Origin: Polycyclovorans sp002706265
GTDB lineage: Bacteria > Pseudomonadota > Gammaproteobacteria > Nevskiales > Nevskiaceae
NCBI GenBank assembly: GCA_963973915.1
Contig: CAXBBM010000012.1
Span: 31,828-95,827 of the forward strand
Reading direction: 5' to 3'
DNA: 64,000 nt
Shown: positions 53,217-63,519 of the stretch, piece after piece
Numbering within the stretch: position 1 is the first letter of the stretch
Layout: every line of letters starts with the position of its first letter
Notes under the pieces: model-generated
What the model was told of the DNA's origin: nothing
The model's input: only the letters and a program-made list of their open reading frames with translations
Database searches by the model: none
Position numbers and translations under genes: made by a program

Positions 53217-53245
53217 AAAAAGGCCGCCTTCCGGGCGGCCTTTTT
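53217..53245 (+). terminator. Rho-independent terminator
   Basis: AAAAAGGCCGCC pairs with GGCGGCCTTTTT around a 5-nt loop (TTCCG), just after the DUF1302 stop. It closes the lipase-DUF1302 operon. Confidence 0.92.
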
Positions 53246-53310
53246 GGTAGGTACGCCCCGACGCCCGACGCCCGACACAACCGGCGCGACGATGGGGTGC
53301 AACGGTGAAC

Positions 53311-53356
53311 TGGTGGGCCCTGTCGGACTTGAACCGACAACCAAAGGATTATGAGT
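53311..53356 (-). tRNA. 3' fragment of tRNA (CAT anticodon, probably tRNA-Met), att site scar
   Basis: Read on the minus strand, the last 46 nt of a tRNA are present in order: anticodon loop CTCATAA (anticodon CAT), 3' anticodon stem TCCTT, variable loop TGGTT, T-stem and loop (GTCGG TTCAAGT CCGAC), acceptor strand AGGGCCC, A73 and encoded CCA. The nucleotides 5' of the anticodon loop do not continue the tRNA: the required AAGGA stem partner is absent (the sequence reads CCTAA) and no D-arm follows. It is therefore not functional. A partial 3' tRNA copy is what a tRNA-targeting integrase leaves at the distal end of an island. The orientation places the island to the right. Confidence 0.85.
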
Positions 53357-53655
53357 TAGGGCGTCACGCGGTAACGCGCTGAATGATAACGAATTGTAGT
53401 GATACGTTGGAGCACGCTGTAAGCCTTACATATCAGTACGTTAGCGGTCGTTCGCGCTCGGCGGGGGACCCCCGGATTGTTCCGCGATTGTTACCGAGAA
53501 TTGCCGCCAAATGCGTCTCGCTCCGGTGGGTTGGCAGCGCTGCGCGTTGAGCGGAACCTGAATTGCCGAACACAGAATCCGATTAGGGCCAGGCCGCTTG
53601 AAAAGTTTCGCATGCGAAAGTCGCCGCACCAGATCGCTTCCCCAGAGCAGGCGTA
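53357..53655. other. Non-coding junction between tRNA scar and hsdR
   Basis: About 300 bp with no convincing gene. It is less GC-rich near 53360-53450 than the flanks. A rightward open frame at 53477-53740 overlaps the hsdR end and has no protein-like character. No terminator hairpin for hsdR was noticed. Confidence 0.5.
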
Positions 53656-56853
<3,198 letters not shown>

Positions 56854-56876
56854 TATCTTTTCCCGATCAGGTGGTT

Positions 56877-56900
56877 GCGCAACGCCGTTCGTCGTTGCGC
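56877..56900. repeat. Inverted repeat upstream of hsdR
   Basis: GCGCAACG and CGTTGCGC form perfect 8-bp arms around an 8-bp loop, 23 bp upstream of the hsdR ATG in the 148-bp gap after abi_2. It could be an operator controlling hsdR separately from the upstream genes, or a hairpin that attenuates read-through. Confidence 0.5.
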
Positions 56901-57001
56901 CAAGGATGTCGACAGAGGGTTGGTTGACGTGGGCCGCTGGTGAGATATAACCTCTATCTCAATACGACCGGCGCCTCTGCACCCAGTGCACGCGTCGGTT
57001 T

Positions 57002-58021
57002 TCATTTGTGCGTCCATAACGTCCACTCCCCCCAGCCGTTGAAAACTCCCAGATCAGCGAGCGTGACGCCCTGCGCATCAAGATTCGGGAAGTCGCTCTG
57101 GAGCAGTGACACGAAACGCTGGCCCCAAGTGGAGTTTGGGCAGATAACGCGAAGAAACTGCTGCATCAGGCTGAAATACAGGAACGGTCGTGTGTTATTC
57201 AACGCGGGCCATCCGTGCGGCACCGGCGACGGCTCCAGCATGTTGATGTTCCAAAGGCGGCTGTGGTGAGCCGCCACGTTGCGCATGAAGTTCAAACTTC
57301 GCAGCCAGTTGGCAAAAGCTCGGCCGTCAACCGCCCCGTATTTCTTCGCGATGACCAGCTGATCGGCGAACTGCATCCCAGCGAAGAGCTTGGACAGCAA
57401 TCCGAAATCCCAAACCTCGATGGCGGCCCATATGGGGATCCGTCCACCGTAAGCCTGCTGGTGGTGGACAACAAAGGGTTCTCGCCGAGCGCGATCCAGC
57501 AGATTCCGGTACTTCGCGAGCCACACTTGGTGTGCTGTCTTGCCGCGATCAGGTCCGCGGGTGATCGAACGTTTGGTGAAATTTCCGTGTAAGCAAGCGG
57601 GGTTCTCATGGGCGCATGGATCGCGCTGACCCAACAGATGGGCAACATCCACCCGCACTGCCATCTCGATACGTTCTAGGGCATCTAACGCCAACAGGCG
57701 CAGCTTCTTGTCGAACACGTACAGTCGCACGACGTCTTCGAAGCGGCTGCCCGCTACAAAGGCATCCAGGCGAACGGGTCGATGGGCGGAGGCAGAGGCG
57801 GCCTTGTCGATCACCCTAAGCGGGTACCAGTAACCACTTAGGCCGTAATAGCCGATCCGGGCGAGGTAATTCAGCGCGCCGGTTTCGTCATCGACTACAA
57901 GGCCACGCTGCTGAAGAACGCGTAACTGATTGGCAAACGATTGCCATGGCTTGACTGGGGTCACGGGAGTCCCCACTGCCGCCAAGGTCTGGTGCACAAG
58001 GCCATCAGGGTTGTGCCTCAT
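57002..58021 (-). CDS. Abi_2 (AbiD/AbiF-like) abortive-infection protein
   Basis: A 339-aa protein of the Abi_2 family. Typical pieces are KPWQSFANQLRVLQQRGLVV, LNYLARIGYYGLSGYWYPLR, FDKKLRLLALDALERIEMAV and near the end LNFMRNVAAHHSRLWN. The last is an R-x4-H HEPN-type motif (about Arg247 and His252), which in HEPN proteins marks RNase active sites. Abi proteins arrest phage infection by killing or stalling the cell. The start at 58021 overlaps the end of the fic gene by 17 bp, so the pair is translationally coupled. Other starts lie upstream in the same frame but inside fic. Confidence 0.85.
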   Translation of the reverse strand: MRHNPDGLVHQTLAAVGTPVTPVKPWQSFANQLRVLQQRGLVVDDETGALNYLARIGYYGLSGYWYPLRVIDKAASASAHRPVRLDAFVAGSRFEDVVRLYVFDKKLRLLALDALERIEMAVRVDVAHLLGQRDPCAHENPACLHGNFTKRSITRGPDRGKTAHQVWLAKYRNLLDRARREPFVVHHQQAYGGRIPIWAAIEVWDFGLLSKLFAGMQFADQLVIAKKYGAVDGRAFANWLRSLNFMRNVAAHHSRLWNINMLEPSPVPHGWPALNNTRPFLYFSLMQQFLRVICPNSTWGQRFVSLLQSDFPNLDAQGVTLADLGVFNGWGEWTLWTHK

Positions 58022-59030
58022 TGCGTTGCAGGGCCTGCAGCGCCAACCGGCCACTTTCAGTCAGGCGGTATCGTTGGCTTCGGCTGTTGGGCTTGTCGGG
58101 CTGGGTCATCTCGATCAGCTTCTGGGCCAGCGCAGGCGCCAGATAGGCCTTGCGGAAGTGCTCCCGGTCCGCCAGTCCCAGGGCGTGCTGCAGGGTTTGT
58201 CGGCTCATCTCGCCACGCACCTGTGCCAGCAAGGCGGCAACTTGCGGGGTCACCTGCGGGGCTTCTTGCGGGGTCAGGGCCGTGAAGGCCTCCAGAATCC
58301 GCTCCAGCATGAAGGTGACAAAGGGCGCCGCGTCCGACTGCTGGGTGCTGGCCTGAATTACCCGGTAGTAGTCGGCCTGATGCGCGAACACCAGGCTCTC
58401 CACCGGCAGGTCCGCAAACAGCGGGTTCCAGCGGGAAAGGATGAGCGTCTGCCAGAGCCGTCCCATGCGGCCGTTGCCGTCACTGAACGGGTGGATGAAC
58501 TCAAATTCATAGTGGAAAACCGCGCTGGCGATCAGTGGGTGGGCGTCGGTGTCGCCCAGCCACCCGAGCAGGTGCGCTATCAGCCCCGGCACACGGTCCG
58601 CCTGCGGCGCCATGTGCAGCACCTGATCGCCCGCCATTACTCCTACGCCGCCGCTGCGCCAGCGTCCGGCGTCATCCACCAGCCCGGCCATCAAAACCTG
58701 ATGCGCGGCCAGCAAGTCGGCCTGCCGGTGAGGCTGCCACTGCGGCATCCGCTCGTAGGCCTTCAGCGCATTGCGCGCCTCCTGAATCTCACGCGGCGGC
58801 GCGATCACCAGCTTGCCGTCGAGGATCGCCGTGATCTGCGCCTCACTCAGCGTGTTGCCCTCGATAGCCAGCGAGCCCTGAATGGTGCGGATGCGGTTGA
58901 TACGGCGCAGCCTCAAGTCACGCTCGATGCCCAAAGTTACTGAATGGCGACCGACTACCTCGCCGATCCGCGCCGCGAGGTTCACGATGGCAGGGGTGAG
59001 AGTGCAGGGAGGCGTGTATCCACTGCCCAT
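58005..59030 (-). CDS. Fic-family AMP-transferase, class II
   Basis: A 341-aa Fic protein. The catalytic motif HPFSDGNGRMGR at 180-191 is intact (HPFx[D/E]GNGRxxR), so AMP transfer to target proteins is likely. The inhibitory motif SLAIEGN at 53-59 lies N-terminal to it, which makes it a class II Fic. A C-terminal winged-helix-like segment (LAQVRGEMSRQTLQHALGL) follows. Similar Fic proteins often lie in restriction loci. ATG 59030 has GGAGAG about 9 bp upstream, and the GTG at 59039 is too close to that site. Confidence 0.9.
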   Translation of the reverse strand: MGSGYTPPCTLTPAIVNLAARIGEVVGRHSVTLGIERDLRLRRINRIRTIQGSLAIEGNTLSEAQITAILDGKLVIAPPREIQEARNALKAYERMPQWQPHRQADLLAAHQVLMAGLVDDAGRWRSGGVGVMAGDQVLHMAPQADRVPGLIAHLLGWLGDTDAHPLIASAVFHYEFEFIHPFSDGNGRMGRLWQTLILSRWNPLFADLPVESLVFAHQADYYRVIQASTQQSDAAPFVTFMLERILEAFTALTPQEAPQVTPQVAALLAQVRGEMSRQTLQHALGLADREHFRKAYLAPALAQKLIEMTQPDKPNSRSQRYRLTESGRLALQALQRNEAQP

Positions 59031-59154
59031 CAGGCGCACTCTCCGTTGGTCGGCGCCAAATACTCCTCCCGAGCGGCCATAAGGGTGTTCTGCCCGCGCC
59101 TTCTAACCAAATGGCTGGTTCGACCCACCGACCCCCTCATGGGCATCTGAGCAA

Positions 59155-61257
59155 TCAACTCCCACCTCCGCCATTGCCCATTTGCTTCTCGAACGCCTGG
59201 CGTACCAGGCCCATGACATATGGCAATTCGGCCGCAGCATTTAATCCGACCTCCACATCACCGTTGCCCCAGCGGCCCAGGTTGGTGATGTCTCTAGCCA
59301 GCCCCCGTGGATCATGGAGCTCGTGGAAGGCTAAATTCAGAATGAGAAGCAATCGACTCTTCTGCGGCACCACGTCAACGAAGTTGGTCTCAGCCTTGAA
59401 GGCGACATAGAGCTTGAGCACCTCTTCGGTTACACCGGGGTCTAGCGCCATGACCTCCTTGCGTAGCGACTCGAACAAGACGCGCATCGGAGATCCTGTT
59501 GCTAGCTGCGGGTGATGGGTGAGGTCGTAACTGGTGTTGGACGGCGATGGCTGCCGATAGGCTGCGAGCACCTCCGCTTGCAATGAAGGGGCTCGCCAGA
59601 CACTCGCTGCTTGCTCTGCAAGCCGGTGTGCTCGGGCTTGAATCGCCGCCTCGTCCCAGACTTCCAACGCACCCAATCCCTCATTGAGGCGAAGTGGGCT
59701 TTGTCTGAAGCCGCCCTGCATGTCGCGCTTTTCCTCAAAGGGGCGGTCGCTGTACTCCGCGTTGTAGCCCGTGAGCGTCAGATTGCCGAGGGTGTGCAAC
59801 CAGCTCGCCTGCACGCGCTGCCACTCTGGACCCAGTGCCTGACGCCACTTGGCCGAGAGGTTTTCGTTCTGGGGAAGGATGTGTTCGATGGTGTATTCAT
59901 CTACCGGCACCCGTTCCTTCCGGCCCTGGTTCTCCAGCCGACGCAGCCAGTAGCTGCGGCTGCGGAAGTTGTACAGGTCACGCACGCTCAACTCCCGCTT
60001 GAACTCCTCATCGTTGGGGAAGCGTCGATAGGACGGCAGGCTCAAAAAATGAGCCTGAATGCTTTCCAGGTACCGTTCCTTCTTCAGCGTCCGACTGAAA
60101 TTTGCGAAGGTCTTGTTCAGCGAGTTTGTGGGGATGGCGCACACGGCACGCCGGAACACATAGGCCTCCACCAGCCGCACCGCAGAAACGAAATCGTCCT
60201 TGTTCAGTCGGGCATTTGCGTAGTCGTCATAGAGCTGTAGCAGGAAGGGGTAAGCCACATCCACCTTCAACTCGCGCAAATCCTGAAAAGCTTCGGCCAG
60301 CACCTTGTCGGTCTCTTGCCCTAGGGCCATGGCGCAGTAATAAGTACCGAAGGTGTGGATATTGGCCACCAGCGCATCCACCCCGGCCGCCGCTTGCTCA
60401 GGCGCGCGGGCGAAGGTCTTGAAGGCTTCGTACACATCGCCGATCTTCGGTAGCTCTCCGGTTCGCACCGTGAGGTAGTGGCGCATGAACCAATCGAAGT
60501 GCTCGCCGTAACCTTCTTGCCCGAAGGCCACCTCCATTGGCCGCCAATGGTCCTCGTATAGGCGGGTCTGGTGGGACGGCTCCAGCCCCATCAGCACGAA
60601 ATTCCGAATCAGATCCGCCTGGCTGAGTGCCCGTCCGGTGGAATTCATGCTCTCGAAAATCAGCTGCGGATTGTCCTGCTCGCGGCTGAGGGCAATGTCC
60701 ACAATGAGCAACTTGGCCAGTCCCCGACACAGTGGCGTCAAGTCGGTCAGCGCCTTCACCTGTTGCTCGAAGAACGCGAAGTTCTCCTGAATGCGCAGCG
60801 AGGGCTGGGCCGGTAGCGGCTTCTGGCGCAGTAGGGCCAGCAGGCTGTCCCTATCGGTTTGCGTCAGCAGCAGCTTGAAGCCGCGCTCGCCGTCTTCCAG
60901 AGGGTTGAGCAAATAGTAGTTGCGCAGCTTTTTTGAAGAGAACCCGTCGATGGGTTCGCCATCACCTAGGTGACGACACAGCGCCTCGATGATCAGCATG
61001 GCGGTAGTGAGGCGTTGCTGCCCGTCGATTACCAGCAAGGGCGACTGGCTGGACACCTGATATAGACCCTGCTCGATATAGACGACCGAGCCGATGAAAT
61101 GGCCACCGATGGCGTCCTGGCTACCAGCGCGCAGGATGTCGTCCCACAGTTGCTGGCACTGCGGCGAACTCCACGAGTACGTGCGCTGGTAGATCGGGAT
61201 GATGAACTGCGGGGATTTCTTCAGAAAGTCCAGCAACTTCGCTTCGGTGGCTTTCAC
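59155..61257 (-). CDS. GmrSD-like DUF262/DUF1524 nuclease with C-terminal DUF5655
   Basis: A 700-aa protein resembling fused GmrS-GmrD type IV restriction enzymes, which cleave modified (for example glucosylated hydroxymethylcytosine) phage DNA. The DUF262 part has IPIYQRTYSWSS and LLVIDGQQRLTTAML (DGQQR at 78-82). The DUF1524 HNH-type site reads EYTIEHILPQNENLS (His459), followed by WLHTLGNLTLTGYN. The last 100 residues fit a DUF5655-type domain. The start is GTG at 61257, which overlaps the stop of the upstream gene by 4 bp (GTGA). A 124-bp gap separates it from fic. Confidence 0.87.
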   Translation of the reverse strand: MKATEAKLLDFLKKSPQFIIPIYQRTYSWSSPQCQQLWDDILRAGSQDAIGGHFIGSVVYIEQGLYQVSSQSPLLVIDGQQRLTTAMLIIEALCRHLGDGEPIDGFSSKKLRNYYLLNPLEDGERGFKLLLTQTDRDSLLALLRQKPLPAQPSLRIQENFAFFEQQVKALTDLTPLCRGLAKLLIVDIALSREQDNPQLIFESMNSTGRALSQADLIRNFVLMGLEPSHQTRLYEDHWRPMEVAFGQEGYGEHFDWFMRHYLTVRTGELPKIGDVYEAFKTFARAPEQAAAGVDALVANIHTFGTYYCAMALGQETDKVLAEAFQDLRELKVDVAYPFLLQLYDDYANARLNKDDFVSAVRLVEAYVFRRAVCAIPTNSLNKTFANFSRTLKKERYLESIQAHFLSLPSYRRFPNDEEFKRELSVRDLYNFRSRSYWLRRLENQGRKERVPVDEYTIEHILPQNENLSAKWRQALGPEWQRVQASWLHTLGNLTLTGYNAEYSDRPFEEKRDMQGGFRQSPLRLNEGLGALEVWDEAAIQARAHRLAEQAASVWRAPSLQAEVLAAYRQPSPSNTSYDLTHHPQLATGSPMRVLFESLRKEVMALDPGVTEEVLKLYVAFKAETNFVDVVPQKSRLLLILNLAFHELHDPRGLARDITNLGRWGNGDVEVGLNAAAELPYVMGLVRQAFEKQMGNGGGGS

Positions 61258-62033
61258 GGGAATTCCTGGTGATCAAGTGCCTCGGTACTCGACAGTGACA
61301 TCTGACTCGCATCGGCCAGCTCGTCGCTGTTGGCGCTGCGTGCAGCATTCAACGCCTCCACGTAGGCCTCCCGGTCGAGCTGATACAACAAGCGGCTGAC
61401 TTCGATAGTCAGCGGCAGCACATCGCCGCCCGGCAGCAGAAACCGAAGGCTGGGCACGCCCTCGTCATCGGTCTCAACGGCGAGACCCACTTGGGCATCG
61501 ATGAGGGCGTTCTCTTTCTCGAATCGATCCCATGGTTCACGTGAAATGGTCGGATTGAGTTGCGTATCCAGATAGGCGTGGTGCAAAAAAGCTACGATTG
61601 AATCGGCAGCCAGTACAGCGGCTCTGCGGTGATGGCTAGTCAAAGCCTGAATGAAGCCGTCTTTTCCGTGACTTGCCGGGCCTGCGTCATTACGGAGGAT
61701 CCGCAGAGACTCTGCCAGTCCGTTATGGTGCTTGATGAAATCAGCAAACTTTCTATGTCGAACATCACCCAGCCGCAGCACTCGGATCGCGACTGAAAAC
61801 CACTCGGTTATCGGAACATCGCTCTTTTGCGGTTTCAGCGGTGACTTGGGATTATCGAGCTCATCGATAATTAACTGACAAACGCATTCGACGAGGCCTT
61901 TTGAAGCATCAATGACGACATCACTCCCGTCTCGCAGGCTGGCTTCGAGGGCAACGAACGTGTGCTGCAGCATCGGCGCGTCGCGCCAGTGGCTGCACGC
62001 TTCGCGGATGCCAGGGCACCAGTCGAGTGTCAT
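61254..62033 (-). CDS. Abi_C-like abortive-infection protein
   Basis: A 259-aa protein. The middle (DASKGLVECVCQLIIDEL ... LAESLRILRNDAGPASHGKD) has the pattern of the abortive-infection C-terminal (Abi_C) HEPN-like domain, where L-R-N followed by a His is conserved (Arg114, His122). The spacing R-x7-H is longer than the usual R-x4-6-H, so RNase activity is uncertain. The rest is not recognised. It overlaps both neighbours by 4 bp, starting ATGA with the 302-aa gene and ending GTGA with the nuclease. Confidence 0.65.
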   Translation of the reverse strand: MTLDWCPGIREACSHWRDAPMLQHTFVALEASLRDGSDVVIDASKGLVECVCQLIIDELDNPKSPLKPQKSDVPITEWFSVAIRVLRLGDVRHRKFADFIKHHNGLAESLRILRNDAGPASHGKDGFIQALTSHHRRAAVLAADSIVAFLHHAYLDTQLNPTISREPWDRFEKENALIDAQVGLAVETDDEGVPSLRFLLPGGDVLPLTIEVSRLLYQLDREAYVEALNAARSANSDELADASQMSLSSTEALDHQEFP

Positions 62034-62938
62034 GCGCTGAGATCGCCCAAGGTCATCAGGGTGAATCGCGGCCGCCCTTGGCCTACTTGCATGACGTTCA
62101 GTTTCACCGACACCGGCTTGTGTAACCACTCCCGATTAAGGGTGTCCGGGTCTTCAATTGCACGGTCAACCTTGCCCCGGATCAGTCCCGCCTGATCAGC
62201 AAGCAGAAACTCAAAGGTCCTACCCGCTGGGAGTACGCCTTGGAACTCGCCACGGTAGGTCTCTTCCGTCTCGTGGATATTCTCATCCTTGAGACGTTCG
62301 CAAGACGCCTTGACCTGAGCGTAGTCGGCATAGCGGAAAAACCGTTCACCAAACTCAAGCCCGCACCATGCCTGCTGTTGCACCAGCAACTCTAGGAAGT
62401 CATGCACCTTCCTGACGGCACGCGGGTGTATCTCCTCAATCACTTCGGCTACCTCGTCGTCAGTGCCTTCAGCCGCCAGCCTGAACAGCGCTTCGATCCT
62501 GGCCATCGCCTCCTGTGCTTTTTCAGCTTCGGGGAACAGCGAGGGCTCCGCTGCGGGCAGCTCAAATTCAAAGCCGAACGAGCCGATGGCGGTACCCGTA
62601 ATCAGTAACTGATTCTTGTCCCGGTTGGGTATCGGGCCCATGTAGCGCAGCCCCTCGCTCAAACCGGCGGCGACGGCCGCGAACGCATCCGAAAAGGCGC
62701 CGGCGGCCTTGCCGCCGAAATCTGCCGCGATGCCATGGCTGCCGAAAACGGGTTTGCCTCGGAAGGTCAATCGTGCCTTCGGCGCAATCTGCTGAGGCAA
62801 CACCGCCAACGCCGCTCTGGCGGATTCAAGCCGCGATTCGAGGCTCATGCGCTCGATCACATTGCCATCCGGAATGGCGGCCAGCAGGTTCTCCAGTTCC
62901 CTGATCTCGGAGGCAATGGCCAGAAAGTCGTTAGTCAT
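62030..62938 (-). CDS. Conserved-looking hypothetical protein, partner of NTase-like gene
   Basis: A 302-aa protein with no recognised family. The N-terminus (EIRELENLLAAIPDGNVIER, SLESRLESARAALAV) is likely a coiled-coil. A Gly/Ala-rich middle (GKAAGAFSDAFAAVAAGLSE, GPIPNRDKNQLLITGTAIGS) is followed by a charged helical part and a beta-rich C-terminus (FEFLLADQAGLIRGKVDRAI). No catalytic motif is obvious. It overlaps both neighbours by 4 bp (ATGA), so it almost surely works with the NTase-like protein or the Abi_C-like protein. An adaptor or antitoxin role is guessing. Confidence 0.7.
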   Translation of the reverse strand: MTNDFLAIASEIRELENLLAAIPDGNVIERMSLESRLESARAALAVLPQQIAPKARLTFRGKPVFGSHGIAADFGGKAAGAFSDAFAAVAAGLSEGLRYMGPIPNRDKNQLLITGTAIGSFGFEFELPAAEPSLFPEAEKAQEAMARIEALFRLAAEGTDDEVAEVIEEIHPRAVRKVHDFLELLVQQQAWCGLEFGERFFRYADYAQVKASCERLKDENIHETEETYRGEFQGVLPAGRTFEFLLADQAGLIRGKVDRAIEDPDTLNREWLHKPVSVKLNVMQVGQGRPRFTLMTLGDLSA

Positions 62939-63519
62939 GGTGAATCGCCTCCGGCGAGATTCAGAATCGCCCGCGCATCGCTATCCTGCGATGGGTCGAG
63001 ATCAACCTGTACAAACCCCTTCCACAGCCCGTCGCGACGGTGCGACCACAGGCTGTACCAGTAGGCGATGTTTTTGACCTGCCATTGATCGGTCGGCTGC
63101 CCGAGCACGGCGAAATAGGCATCCATCGCATAGGTCGCCTTCACATGCTTCTGGTCAAACAGTACTCCTTGCCGCTGGGCCAACGAGCGTTGATCCAGCC
63201 CCTGAGGCAGATCAAGGAAGGTCACCACATCCATGTCGCGTGGCGCCCGACCTTCGAGTGCTTCGACCTGCTCCAGGAAGCTGCCGTCTAGCCATTGAAA
63301 GCCGGACGTAATGCCGGCTGCATGCAGATCGGCGCGAAACCGCAGCAGGCCATCGAGTATCGCCATGCGCTCTGGTGATGTAGCAAAGCGATCAAACAGC
63401 ACGGCCAGATCGACGACATAGGGCGAGCGATCCGGACTGCTTCCGGGCGCGCTCGGCCGAATCGGCGGCAGCACGCCCGCGCTGTTCCAGACAGGAATAC
63501 TAGCGATGCTCGACGTCAT
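62935..63519 (-). CDS. DUF6932-like protein with nucleotidyltransferase-like motif
   Basis: A 194-aa protein. The segment WLDGSFLEQVEALEGRAPRDMDVVTF (key residues Gly79-Ser80-Phe81 and Asp95/Asp97) resembles the GS-x(n)-DxD core of minimal nucleotidyltransferases. The rest includes YVVDLAVLFDRFATSPERMA and KNIAYWYSLWSHRRDGLWKG. It looks like the DUF6932 group. If active it might tag a tRNA or protein as other small NTase toxins do. That is inference from one motif. Its start overlaps the hsdS stop by 4 bp (ATGA). Confidence 0.65.
   Translation of the reverse strand: MTSSIASIPVWNSAGVLPPIRPSAPGSSPDRSPYVVDLAVLFDRFATSPERMAILDGLLRFRADLHAAGITSGFQWLDGSFLEQVEALEGRAPRDMDVVTFLDLPQGLDQRSLAQRQGVLFDQKHVKATYAMDAYFAVLGQPTDQWQVKNIAYWYSLWSHRRDGLWKGFVQVDLDPSQDSDARAILNLAGGDSP

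Noticed and set aside
53311..53386. A complete tRNA-Met gene
   Set aside because: Only the 3' part from the anticodon loop onward is present. The 5' anticodon stem, D-arm and 5' acceptor strand cannot be found next to it.
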